A DNA stretch of 64,000 bases, taken from NCBI RefSeq assembly GCF_001189965.1, contig NZ_LFLU01000007.1:170522-234521 (forward strand). The letters run 5' to 3'. Below are positions 27,142 through 35,685 of the stretch, one piece after another. Every line of letters begins with the position of its first letter. Position 1 is the stretch's first letter. Source of the stretch: Herbaspirillum rhizosphaerae (GTDB lineage Bacteria; Pseudomonadota; Gammaproteobacteria; Burkholderiales; Burkholderiaceae_D). Made by a program: the position numbers and the translations under genes. A model generated the notes under the pieces. It saw only the letters and a list, made by a program, of their open reading frames with translations, was not told the origin of the DNA and made no database searches.

Positions 27142-27456
27142 TTTTTGTCTCCTTGATTTTTTTCTTGAATCCTATATGTTTCATCGATAATATGTCAATA
27201 AATTATTAATATTAAAAACAATAAATGATCGCCAAATCATTGACGAGTTATTAGCAAAGCGCGTGCCAGTTTTCTACCGCGATCGCCACTTCAGACGCAA
27301 ACACAGACGCAGCAAGGCTTTAAGGAGGATTTGACGGGTTTCCCCGATGTTTCCTCAGCAAAACGTTCGGCCCTTACCGCACGGTTTATGTGCAAAGTGT
27401 CGATAATTCATCAACAAAAATGCACCTGAAAGTTCATTCAAGAAAGGCAATGCACC
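27142..27456. promoter_or_regulatory. AT-rich divergent promoter region of transporter and oxoprolinase
   Basis: This 315-base region is strikingly AT-rich around 27165-27230, unlike its neighbours, as expected for divergent promoters. It contains AATGAT-CGCCAA-ATCATT (27224-27241), a 6-bp inverted repeat that could be an operator. No regulator gene is adjacent. AAAGGCAATGCACC precedes the rightward gene. Confidence 0.5.
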
Positions 27457-30400
27457 ATGAATCAAGAGCAGACAAAACTGGGGGAACAACGCTGGCAGTT
27501 CTGGATTGACCGCGGCGGCACGTTTACCGACATCGTTGCGCGCCAGCCGGACGGCACCTTGCTGACGCATAAACTGCTGTCAGAAAATCCCGAGCAATAT
27601 AAAGACGCGGCCGTGGCCGGCATCAAGCGCCTGCTCGGCCTCAAACCTGACGAAGCGATCTCGCCGCAACAGGTGGAAGCCGTCAAGATGGGCACCACCG
27701 TCGCCACCAATGCACTGCTGGAGCGCAAGGGCGATCCGACCGTGCTGGTGATTACCAAGGGTTTCCGCGACGCCTTGCGCATCGCGTATCAGAATCGCCC
27801 GCGCCTGTTCGACCGCAATATCGTCTTGCCGGAACTGCTGTTTGAAAAAGTCGTGGAGGTCGATGAACGCCTGAGCGCGCACGGCGACGTGGTGCAGCCG
27901 CTCGATACCGTCTCGGTGCGTAGCCAACTCGCCGCTTTATATAAGGAAGGCTATCGCGCCGTCGCGATTGTGCTGATGCACGGCTATCGCTTCACGGCGC
28001 ACGAAGAAAAGCTCGCCGAAATCGCTGCCGAACTCGGCTATACGCAAGTCTCGGTGTCGCATGAAGTCAGCCCGATGATGAAGCTGGTCTCGCGCGGCGA
28101 CACCACCGTGGTCGATGCTTACCTGTCGCCTATCCTGCGCCGCTATGTCGATCAGGTCGCCGGCGAAATGGACGGCGTGCGCCTGCTGTTCATGCAAAGC
28201 AACGGCGGCCTGACCGATGCGCATCGCTTCCAGGGCAAGGATTCGATCCTGTCCGGCCCGGCCGGCGGCATCGTCGGCATGGTGCGCACGGCGGAAACGG
28301 CCGGCTTCGACAAGATCATCGGCTTCGACATGGGCGGCACCTCGACCGACGTGTCGCACTATGCCGGCGAGTTCGAACGCGAGTTCGAGACCCAGGTGGC
28401 CGGCGTGCGCATGCGGGCGCCGATGATGAGCATCCATACGGTGGCGGCAGGCGGCGGCTCCATCCTGCATTTCGACGGCTCGCGCTATCGCGTCGGCCCG
28501 GACAGCGCCGGAGCCAATCCGGGCCCGGCCAGCTATCGCCGCGGCGGCCAGCTGGCGGTCACCGATTGCAACGTCATGCTGGGCAAGATCCAGCCGGCCT
28601 ATTTTCCCAAGGTGTTCGGCCCGGCTGCCGATGAAGCACTGGACCGCGACGCCGTGGTGCAGAAGTTCACCGAACTGGCCGATCGCATCTTTGCCGAAAC
28701 CGGCAATCGCCGCACGCCGGAAGAAGTCGCCGAGGGCTTCATCGATATTGCCGTCGGCAACATGGCCAACGCGATCAAGTTCATTTCGGTGCAGCGCGGC
28801 CATGACGTCACCGATTACACGCTGACCACCTTCGGCGGCGCCGGCGGCCAGCATGCCTGCCTGGTGGCGGATGCGCTGGGCATGACGCGCGTCTTCGCCC
28901 ATCCGTTTGCGGGCGTGTTGTCGGCCTACGGCATGGGACTGGCGGATCAGACCGCGATGCGCGAACAGGCGATGGAACTGGCCCTGTCAACCGGTTCGGT
29001 CGGCACGCTGGACGTGGAACTGAACAAGCTCGCCACGCAAGCCGCCGACGACCTGTTGTCGCAAGGCGTGATGCCGACCCAGATCGACGTCATCAAGCGC
29101 GTCCACCTGCGCTACGACGGCACCGATTCGGTGATCGTGGTGGCCTTCGGCGATATCGCGAGCATGGTGGCGCAATTCGAGTCGGCCTACAAGAAACGAT
29201 ACTCTTTCCTGATGCCGGACAAGAGCATGATCATCGAAGCCATCTCGGTGGAAGCGATCGGCGTGTCCAACGACCGCGAAGAAAAAGCCGAGCTACTGCC
29301 GCCGCGCGCCGGCGCCTTGCAATCGACCGAAACCGTGAAGCTGTTCTCCGGCGGCCAGTGGCACGACACTGCACTGTATCGCCGCGAAGACATGCGCCCC
29401 GGCGACGTCGTGCACGGCCCCGCGATCATTGCGGAAAAGAACGCGACCAACATCGTCGAACCCGGCTGGCTGGCCGAAGTCACGCCGCTGAACCATCTGG
29501 TGATGCAGCGCTATCAGGCGCGCGTGCAGCGCAAGGCCATCGGCACCACGGCCGATCCGGTGATGCTGGAAGTGTTCAACAACCTGTTCATGAGCATCGC
29601 CGAACAGATGGGCCTGCGCCTGCAGAACACCGCCTTCTCGGTCAACATCAAGGAGCGCCTGGACTTCTCGTGCGCGCTGTTCGATGCACAGGGCAACCTG
29701 ATCGCCAATGCGCCGCACATCCCGGTGCACCTGGGTTCGATGGGCGAAAGCATCCGCACCATCATCCGCGAGAACGCCGGCAAGATGCAGCCGGGCGACG
29801 TCTTCATGCTCAACGATCCCTACCACGGCGGCACGCACTTGCCGGACATCACGGTGATCACGCCGGCCTTCGACAAGGACGGCAAGGACATCCTGTTCTA
29901 CGTTGGTTCGCGCGGCCATCATTCCGACATCGGCGGCATCACGCCGGGTTCGATGCCGGCCAACAGCACGGTGGTGGAAGAAGAAGGCATCCTGATCAAC
30001 AACTTCCAGCTGGTGCGCGCGGGACGCTTCCTCGAACAGGAAACCGTGTCCCTGCTCGGCTCCGGCCCCTACCCTGCGCGCAACATTGCGCAGAACCTGG
30101 CCGACCTGCAGGCCCAGATCGCCGCCAACCAGAAGGGCGTCGACGAATTGCTGAAGATGGTCGATCACTTCGGCCTGGAGGTGGTGCAAGCCTATATGGG
30201 CCACGTGCAGGACAACGCCGAAGAAGCCGTGCGTCGCGTCATCACGCTGCTGAAAGACAGCAGCTACGACTACCCGCTCGACAACGGCGCGGTGATCAAG
30301 GTGGCGATCCGCGTGAACCACGCAGACCGCACCGCCGACATCGACTTCACCGGCACCTCGCCGCAGCTGAACAACAACTTCAATGCGCCCAGTGCAATCT

Positions 30401-31083
30401 GCATGGCGGCGGTGCTGTACGTGTTCCGCACACTGGTGGACGACGAGATCCCGCTCAACGCCGGCTGCCTGAAACCGCTCAACGTGATCATCCCGGAAGG
30501 CTCGATGCTCAATCCGCGCTATCCGGCGGCAGTGGTCTCGGGCAACGTCGAAACCTCGAGCTGCATCACCAATGCACTGTATGGCGCGCTCGGCGTGCTG
30601 GCCTCGGCTCCGGGCACGATGAACAACTTCACCTTCGGCAACGGCGAGTATCAGTACTACGAAACCATCTCGGGCGGCTCGGGCGCGGGCCAGGGTTTCA
30701 ACGGCACCGACGTGGTGCAGACCCACATGACCAACTCGCGCCTGACCGATCCGGAGATTCTGGAATGGCGTTATCCGGTTCGTCTGGAGAGCTACGAGAT
30801 CCGCGAACACTCCGGCGGCGCCGGCCAGTGGCATGGCGGCAACGGCGGCGTGCGCAAGATTCGCTTCCTGGAAGCGATGACGGCCTCGATCCTGTCGAAC
30901 AACCGTATCGTCCCGCCCTTCGGCGCGGCCGGCGGCGAACCGGGCCAGTGCGGGCGGAACATGGTGATCCGTAACGACGGCACGCAGGAAGAGCTGGGTT
31001 TTGTCGCCAGCACCGAGATGCAGCCGGGCGACGTGTTCGTCATCGCCACGCCGGGCGGCGGGGGTTTTGGCAAGCCGCAGTGA
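27457..31083 (+). CDS. Fused hydantoinase/5-oxoprolinase (HyuA-HyuB)
   Basis: A 1208-residue fusion of the two subunits of ATP-dependent hydantoinase/oxoprolinase. The HyuA half (about 10-690) shows [29 protein letters not shown], the actin-fold phosphate loops SGPAGGIVG and [12 protein letters not shown], and [12 protein letters not shown]. The HyuB half (about 695-1205) shows [29 protein letters not shown] and a C-terminal GGGGFG. The length equals eukaryotic-type 5-oxoprolinase (about 1250). It would open 5-oxoproline to glutamate, or a hydantoin to a carbamoyl amino acid, with ATP. Divergent from a LIV importer and DUF1445 gene; substrate choice is inference. Confidence 0.93.
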   Translation: MNQEQTKLGEQRWQFWIDRGGTFTDIVARQPDGTLLTHKLLSENPEQYKDAAVAGIKRLLGLKPDEAISPQQVEAVKMGTTVATNALLERKGDPTVLVITKGFRDALRIAYQNRPRLFDRNIVLPELLFEKVVEVDERLSAHGDVVQPLDTVSVRSQLAALYKEGYRAVAIVLMHGYRFTAHEEKLAEIAAELGYTQVSVSHEVSPMMKLVSRGDTTVVDAYLSPILRRYVDQVAGEMDGVRLLFMQSNGGLTDAHRFQGKDSILSGPAGGIVGMVRTAETAGFDKIIGFDMGGTSTDVSHYAGEFEREFETQVAGVRMRAPMMSIHTVAAGGGSILHFDGSRYRVGPDSAGANPGPASYRRGGQLAVTDCNVMLGKIQPAYFPKVFGPAADEALDRDAVVQKFTELADRIFAETGNRRTPEEVAEGFIDIAVGNMANAIKFISVQRGHDVTDYTLTTFGGAGGQHACLVADALGMTRVFAHPFAGVLSAYGMGLADQTAMREQAMELALSTGSVGTLDVELNKLATQAADDLLSQGVMPTQIDVIKRVHLRYDGTDSVIVVAFGDIASMVAQFESAYKKRYSFLMPDKSMIIEAISVEAIGVSNDREEKAELLPPRAGALQSTETVKLFSGGQWHDTALYRREDMRPGDVVHGPAIIAEKNATNIVEPGWLAEVTPLNHLVMQRYQARVQRKAIGTTADPVMLEVFNNLFMSIAEQMGLRLQNTAFSVNIKERLDFSCALFDAQGNLIANAPHIPVHLGSMGESIRTIIRENAGKMQPGDVFMLNDPYHGGTHLPDITVITPAFDKDGKDILFYVGSRGHHSDIGGITPGSMPANSTVVEEEGILINNFQLVRAGRFLEQETVSLLGSGPYPARNIAQNLADLQAQIAANQKGVDELLKMVDHFGLEVVQAYMGHVQDNAEEAVRRVITLLKDSSYDYPLDNGAVIKVAIRVNHADRTADIDFTGTSPQLNNNFNAPSAICMAAVLYVFRTLVDDEIPLNAGCLKPLNVIIPEGSMLNPRYPAAVVSGNVETSSCITNALYGALGVLASAPGTMNNFTFGNGEYQYYETISGGSGAGQGFNGTDVVQTHMTNSRLTDPEILEWRYPVRLESYEIREHSGGAGQWHGGNGGVRKIRFLEAMTASILSNNRIVPPFGAAGGEPGQCGRNMVIRNDGTQEELGFVASTEMQPGDVFVIATPGGGGFGKPQ

Positions 31084-31131
31084 AGCCCTTGCATCGTTAT
31101 AAATAGTTTTTCCTGAGCAAGTCGTCCCTTT

Positions 31132-31173
31132 GCGGTATTGCCGTTCTTTCCGAACAGCAATACCGCTTTTTTT
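31132..31173 (+). terminator. Rho-independent terminator after oxoprolinase
   Basis: GCGGTATTGC (31132-31141) pairs with GCAATACCGC (31157-31166), followed by seven T. It closes the oxoprolinase transcript. Confidence 0.92.
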
Positions 31174-31352
31174 CAGGAAAAGACTGAGGCTTTACCCGTC
31201 AATTCGACGCTTACAAAGACCTGCGCCGTGCTAAGATTTTTTCATCACAAGTACGACCCGGTATCTTCGGTGAACGTCATTCAGAAACAATAACCAGCCT
31301 GGTGTGGGAAGCATTTGCTCGTCGCAAGACATCTTAAAAAGGGGAACACGCA

Positions 31353-32900
31353 GTGAACAATTTGTCTCTGAAGCAGAAGCTCTGGCTTCCGCTGATTTTC
31401 TCCTGGGTCGCGCTGTTTGCGCTGTCGCTCTGGAACATCTACGAAACCCGCAATCTCCAGATCGCCGACCGCCAGCACGCGCTGGTGGATATCACGGAGA
31501 TGTCCTATTCCATCGTCAGCGGACTGGCGCAGCAAGCTGCCGACGGCAAGATGTCGGTCGACGATGCCAAGAAAATGGCGATCGCCCGCGTCGCCGACCA
31601 GCGCTATACCGGGAGCGGCTACATCACACTGGTCGGTGCCGATTCGGTCGTAGTGATGCATCCGACCAGCCCCAAGCTCAACGGCAAGAACATGTACGAC
31701 TTCAAGGACGCCAAGGGCAATGAGCTCTACAAGATGATCGCCGCCACCGGCTCGTCGGCAGCCGGCGAAGGTTTCCTCGAATACTGGTGGCCGCGTCCCA
31801 AGGAAGAAAAGGCCAGCTCCAAGATGGGCTTCGTCAAACGCTTCAAGCCGTGGAACTGGGATTTCATCGCCAGCGTGTATCAGGATGACATCCAGGCCGA
31901 CTTTTACCGCTCGCTGATCAAGGCCGGCGTCGTGCTGCTGATCCTCGGCGCGGTGATGTCGGGCATTGCCGTGCTGGTGGTGCGCAATATCTACCGTTCC
32001 ATCGGCGGCGAACCGAGCGAAGCGTCGCAGATCGCGCGCAAGATCGCCGAGGGCGACCTGACCGGCGTGATCGCCGTGCGCAAGGGCGACGAAGCCAGCC
32101 TGGTATCGTCGATCGCCTATACCCGCGACCGCATGGTCGACACCGTCAACAGCATCCTGAGCGCAACCGGCTCGATCAAGCAATCGGTCGACGAAATCGC
32201 CAGCGGCAACATGGACCTGTCCAACCGCACCGAAGAGCAGGCGAGTTCACTCGAAGAAACCGCCTCGGCGATGGAGGAAATCACGTCCACCGTGAAGCAG
32301 AACGCCTCCAACGCCAGACAGGCCAGCGAACTTGCGGTATCGGCTTCCGAAGTCGCCGAGCAAGGCGGCAACGTGGTGCAGCAAGTGGTGAAGACCATGG
32401 ACTCGATCAACGCTTCATCGAACAAGATCGTGGAAATCATCAGCGTAATCGACGGCATTGCTTTCCAGACCAACATCCTGGCGCTGAACGCCGCGGTGGA
32501 AGCCGCCCGCGCCGGCGAACAGGGCCGCGGCTTTGCCGTGGTGGCGTCGGAAGTGCGCAGCCTGGCGCAACGCTCGGCGGCCGCGGCCAAGGAAATCAAG
32601 TCGCTGATCGACGGCTCGGTGCAGGAAGTGCGCGCCGGATCCGACCTGGTCGGCCAGGCCGGCAAGACCATGGGCGAAGTGGTCGACAGCATCCGCAAGG
32701 TCAGTGAAGTGATCAAGGAAATCGCCGTCGCCAGCCACGAACAAAGCGAAGGCATCGATCAGGTCAACCTCGCCATCACGCAGATGGACGAAGTCACGCA
32801 GCAGAATGCCGCGCTGGTGGAAGAAGCCGCCGCCGCATCGAAGTCGATGCAGATGCAGGGCGACAATCTGGTGAAGGTGGTCAGCGTGTTCAAGCTGTAA
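31353..32900 (+). CDS. Methyl-accepting chemotaxis protein with Cache sensor
   Basis: A 515-residue chemoreceptor. TM1 at about 8-28, a single Cache domain (about 35-185; [21 protein letters not shown] and [16 protein letters not shown] strands), TM2 at about 190-210, HAMP and a signalling domain with the intact [20 protein letters not shown] tip. It starts with GTG at 31353 behind AAGGGGAACA. No C-terminal CheR-binding pentapeptide (ends VVSVFKL). Single Cache receptors usually sense small carboxylates; here the ligand may relate to the neighbouring uptake genes, but that is a guess. Confidence 0.94.
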   Translation: MNNLSLKQKLWLPLIFSWVALFALSLWNIYETRNLQIADRQHALVDITEMSYSIVSGLAQQAADGKMSVDDAKKMAIARVADQRYTGSGYITLVGADSVVVMHPTSPKLNGKNMYDFKDAKGNELYKMIAATGSSAAGEGFLEYWWPRPKEEKASSKMGFVKRFKPWNWDFIASVYQDDIQADFYRSLIKAGVVLLILGAVMSGIAVLVVRNIYRSIGGEPSEASQIARKIAEGDLTGVIAVRKGDEASLVSSIAYTRDRMVDTVNSILSATGSIKQSVDEIASGNMDLSNRTEEQASSLEETASAMEEITSTVKQNASNARQASELAVSASEVAEQGGNVVQQVVKTMDSINASSNKIVEIISVIDGIAFQTNILALNAAVEAARAGEQGRGFAVVASEVRSLAQRSAAAAKEIKSLIDGSVQEVRAGSDLVGQAGKTMGEVVDSIRKVSEVIKEIAVASHEQSEGIDQVNLAITQMDEVTQQNAALVEEAAAASKSMQMQGDNLVKVVSVFKL

Positions 32901-32915
32901 GCACGCGTTTCATTG

Positions 32916-32950
32916 AAAAAGCCCACGGTCTTGCGGCCGTGGGCTTTTTG
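32916..32950. terminator. Bidirectional terminator
   Basis: AAAAAGCCCACGG and CCGTGGGCTTTTT flank an 8-nt loop. It lies between the rightward chemoreceptor and the leftward aldo/keto reductase. Confidence 0.92.
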
Positions 32951-32999
32951 TTTTTGTACTGCCAATCTTTACTCTCTACTGCTGATTCATTCCGCCAAC

Positions 33000-33977
33000 T
33001 CAGTAAGGTCCGCGAATCGCCGCATGAATCTTGTCGCGATACAGCGCCGCCAGTTTCTCGTGCAGCTCCGCCGGCAAGCGCGGCAAGGCCGATGCGCTGG
33101 CATTCGACAACACCTGCGCCGGCGAGCTGGCGCCGGGAATGATCACCGACACGGCGTCGTGATCGAGGATCCAGCGCAAGGCCATCTGCGCCATGTTCAT
33201 GCCGGCAGGAACCAGCGCGGCAATCTCTTGCGCCAGGTCGACGCCGGTGGCGAACTCCAGGCCGGCGAAGGTTTCGCCGACATTGAATTGCTGGCCGTCG
33301 CGGTTGAAGTTGCGATGATCGTCCGGCTTGAAGGTGGTGGCGCGCGTCATCTTGCCGCTCAACAGGCCGCTGGCCAGCGGCAGGCGCACGATGATGCCGA
33401 CGCCCTTCTCTTTCGCCTTCGGCAGCAACTCCGCCAGCGGCTTCTGGCGGAAGATGTTGAAGATCACTTGCAGCGAGGTCATGCCTTCCTGCTCCAGGCA
33501 GAGCAGGCCTTCTTCCACGGTCTCGACGCTGGCGCCGAAACGGCTGATCAATCCATCCTGGCGCAGCTCGCGCATCCAGTCAAAAATCTTGCCGTCCTTG
33601 AGCACAGCCGGCGGCACGCAATGCAGCTGCGTCAGGTCGAGCTTGTCGACGCCGAGACGTTCCAGCGAGCGCTGGGTCGCGGTACGTACGGCCTCGCGGC
33701 TGTAGCCATCCGGATAAATCGCGCCGCGTCCGAGCTTGGTGGCGACGGTGAGATCCTTGTGCGAGGTCAGGAACTGGCCGATGGAACGTTCGCTGGCGCC
33801 GTCGCCGTAGACGTCGGCCGTATCGATGAAGCGCACGCCGGTGGCATAAGCTTGCGCCAGCGTTTGCTGGGCGACGTCGTTGTCCCAATGATCGCCCCAG
33901 CCGCCGCCGAGTTGCCAGCATCCGAGGCCGACTTCAGGAACGGTAAGGCCATCGCTGGCGAGCTTGCGTGTTTGCAT
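33000..33977 (-). CDS. Aldo/keto reductase
   Basis: A 325-residue NADPH-dependent TIM-barrel oxidoreductase. The catalytic set is visible: Asp and Tyr in FIDTADVYGDGASE, Lys in VATKLGRG and a His in LTQLHCVP. The C-terminal IIPGASSPAQV is the cofactor-binding loop of the AKR family. The LGCWQLGGGWGDHW start places it in the MogR/YajO-like group of stress AKRs. GACAACAAGGACAACAC precedes the ATG. Monocistronic between two terminators; substrate unknown. Confidence 0.92.
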   Translation of the reverse strand: MQTRKLASDGLTVPEVGLGCWQLGGGWGDHWDNDVAQQTLAQAYATGVRFIDTADVYGDGASERSIGQFLTSHKDLTVATKLGRGAIYPDGYSREAVRTATQRSLERLGVDKLDLTQLHCVPPAVLKDGKIFDWMRELRQDGLISRFGASVETVEEGLLCLEQEGMTSLQVIFNIFRQKPLAELLPKAKEKGVGIIVRLPLASGLLSGKMTRATTFKPDDHRNFNRDGQQFNVGETFAGLEFATGVDLAQEIAALVPAGMNMAQMALRWILDHDAVSVIIPGASSPAQVLSNASASALPRLPAELHEKLAALYRDKIHAAIRGPY

Positions 33978-34230
33978 GTGTTGTCCTTGTTGTTGAAACC
34001 ACTGAATGCGCCGCCGATGTGCAGTCAGCGCGGAGGCGGCTATGGTATGCCTGCTGCGGCGCGCTTTCCAATGAATTATTTACTGCGGCGAATACGTTTT
34101 TTGACATCACTTGCATGACACACCGGTCACCCGCAAACAGATTCCTCACCGCAAGTCGGCATGGTACATTTATCGGAAGAATTTTGCAGACGGCAGGGAC
34201 AACTACATAAAAATGAACAGGGGAAGTCAG

Positions 34231-34932
34231 ATGGCATTTTTCAATGCAAGGTGTTTTTCACGTTCGTTCACCCTCGGCATTCATGCACTACTGATCGCCG
34301 CGAACGGCCTGATTTCAGCACCGGCAGTGGCCCAGGATACAAGTGGATTCAGCGTGCCATATGACGCAACCTTGTTTACGCAGCAGGCGGCGACCAAAGG
34401 CGTTGTGCTGATGTCTGCCGACTGGAGCAGACACTGGGGCTGCGGCCGCTACGAGAATGCGCAACTGCAATTCCTGGCGTTCGATAAAAACGGTGTGCAG
34501 AAAGCATCCGCCGACGGGCAATGGGATGTCATGATCAAGGATGGATCGATTTTGCCGTCGAAGAAGAATTACGGAAATTATGCCTATATCATCGAACCCG
34601 GCGAATATTTACTGACCGGCTTCCGCATCAAACTCGGCAAGTCTGTCAGCAATGTCGGCAACTTTTACGGCGACCGCAAGAACATGCTGGAAAACGGCAA
34701 ATCGAAGGGCGGCAGCTTTACCGTTGCAGCGGGAGAAATCGTCTACATCGGACATTTCAGTCTCGATTGCGCCAAGGCGCCGATGCCCTGGCGCTTCTAT
34801 CCCGAGACCCGCGACGATTTCGACAAGTATCTGGATGAGATCGGGCAGGAATATCCGGGCATCGAAAAGAACAAGGTGCAATTCCGCTTATTCGATACCC
34901 AGATCATGGGATATCCGTTCAGCTTACCTTGA
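34231..34932 (+). CDS. Secreted or periplasmic protein of unknown function
   Basis: A 233-residue exported protein. A signal peptide spans about 1-39, with a hydrophobic core (LGIHALLIAANGLI) and cleavage-like APAVA-QD. The mature part has WGCGRYENAQLQFLAFD, an EPGEYLLTGFRIKLG beta-rich segment and VYIGHFSLDC; two conserved-looking Cys could form a disulfide. The start at 34231 follows GGGGAAGTC and gives a better signal peptide than the earlier ATG at 34213. It resembles the DUF2846-like surface/lipid-associated folds only loosely. Monocistronic with its own terminator. Confidence 0.78.
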   Translation: MAFFNARCFSRSFTLGIHALLIAANGLISAPAVAQDTSGFSVPYDATLFTQQAATKGVVLMSADWSRHWGCGRYENAQLQFLAFDKNGVQKASADGQWDVMIKDGSILPSKKNYGNYAYIIEPGEYLLTGFRIKLGKSVSNVGNFYGDRKNMLENGKSKGGSFTVAAGEIVYIGHFSLDCAKAPMPWRFYPETRDDFDKYLDEIGQEYPGIEKNKVQFRLFDTQIMGYPFSLP

Positions 34933-34955
34933 TAGGGGACGAAGCTGTCACCAAT

Positions 34956-34988
34956 AAAAAAAGGCCGGTATCGCTACCGGCCTTTTTC
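34956..34988. terminator. Bidirectional terminator
   Basis: GGCCGGTA (34963-34970) pairs with TACCGGCC (34975-34982), A-run before and T-run after. Serves the secreted-protein gene and the convergent small membrane protein gene. Confidence 0.92.
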
Positions 34989-35006
34989 AATCTGATGTGC
35001 TCCTGC

Positions 35007-35303
35007 TCAGCGCGCAAAGAACGCAATCACGCCATACACAAAACCGGCAAACGGGCCGACCACGACAATCGTGACCAGCAGCACTTCGGCCAGCACGTAG
35101 GCGATGGCGCCGGCGGCGATGCTCGACAGATAGGCTGTCGCATCGAGCGCGCCCGGCACGAACAGGTTGATCAGCGCCAGCACGATGGCGGCGATGCCGA
35201 GGCCGACGATGACGCGGAATTTGGTCGGACGGTAGGGGTTCAGCCAGCGGAATGCCGGCGCGGCGGTTTGCGAATTGGGAGACAAGCTGTTGGATGTAGT
35301 CAT
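35007..35303 (-). CDS. Small two- or three-helix membrane protein
   Basis: A 98-residue protein. The first 30 residues are polar, then hydrophobic helices follow: FRVIVGLGIAAIVLALINLFVPG, YLSSIAAGAIAYVLAEVLLVTIVVVGPFAGFVYGVIAF. It ends in FAR. I do not recognise a family. ATG at 35303 is preceded by a weak site; the coding bias is good. Likely an inner-membrane protein. Confidence 0.7.
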   Translation of the reverse strand: MTTSNSLSPNSQTAAPAFRWLNPYRPTKFRVIVGLGIAAIVLALINLFVPGALDATAYLSSIAAGAIAYVLAEVLLVTIVVVGPFAGFVYGVIAFFAR

Positions 35304-35553
35304 GGCAGTACCGGATTCAGACAGAAAACAGATAGAACAGATTAAAGCGGCGGCGTCATTTCATACGTCGAATAAAACGCCGGACAGACGATCATGGTCG
35401 CCATTATAAGCCTTTGCGGCGTATCGACAAAGACGGCCGGCCGTGACGTACTGTCAAGTTAATCAGAACAAAGGACTGTCTTCAGAGGCAGTACAGCAAA
35501 AAATGTTGCTGAGTTTGCAATCGATATCGCTTGCACCAGAGGCCAAATAACTG

Positions 35554-35643
35554 TCGTCCTGACGAACGTCAGGACCCAGCGTCGTATCGACCGTCTTTAC
35601 GACGTTTTACGACACTGGATCCCCGCGTTCGCCGGGACGACGG
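35554..35643. repeat. REP-like dispersed palindromic element
   Basis: A pair of stems: GTCCTGACG-AA-CGTCAGGAC (35556-35575, perfect 9 bp) and, 40 nt on, CCCGCG-TTCG-CCGGG within CTGGATCCCCGCG...GGGACGACG. Sequences of this form (GGATCCCCGCG, GTCCCGGCGAACG) are common dispersed elements in proteobacterial intergenic regions. It lies in the 382-base gap between the small membrane protein and fadE; the rest of that gap shows nothing else. Confidence 0.65.
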
Positions 35644-35685
35644 CAGGAGACGAAACAGCATTGCCGTCGCCGATTCGCGCTTTGT

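Noticed and set aside
26698..27156. Three overlapping rightward frames upstream of the transporter
   Set aside because: Arg/Cys-rich low-quality products with no ribosome-binding site; the opposite-strand small frame has a much better one.
27322..27362. AAGGAGGA followed by TTG and a 31-codon frame before oxoprolinase
   Set aside because: Only about one base separates the ribosome-binding site from the TTG, too close for initiation, and the product is not protein-like.
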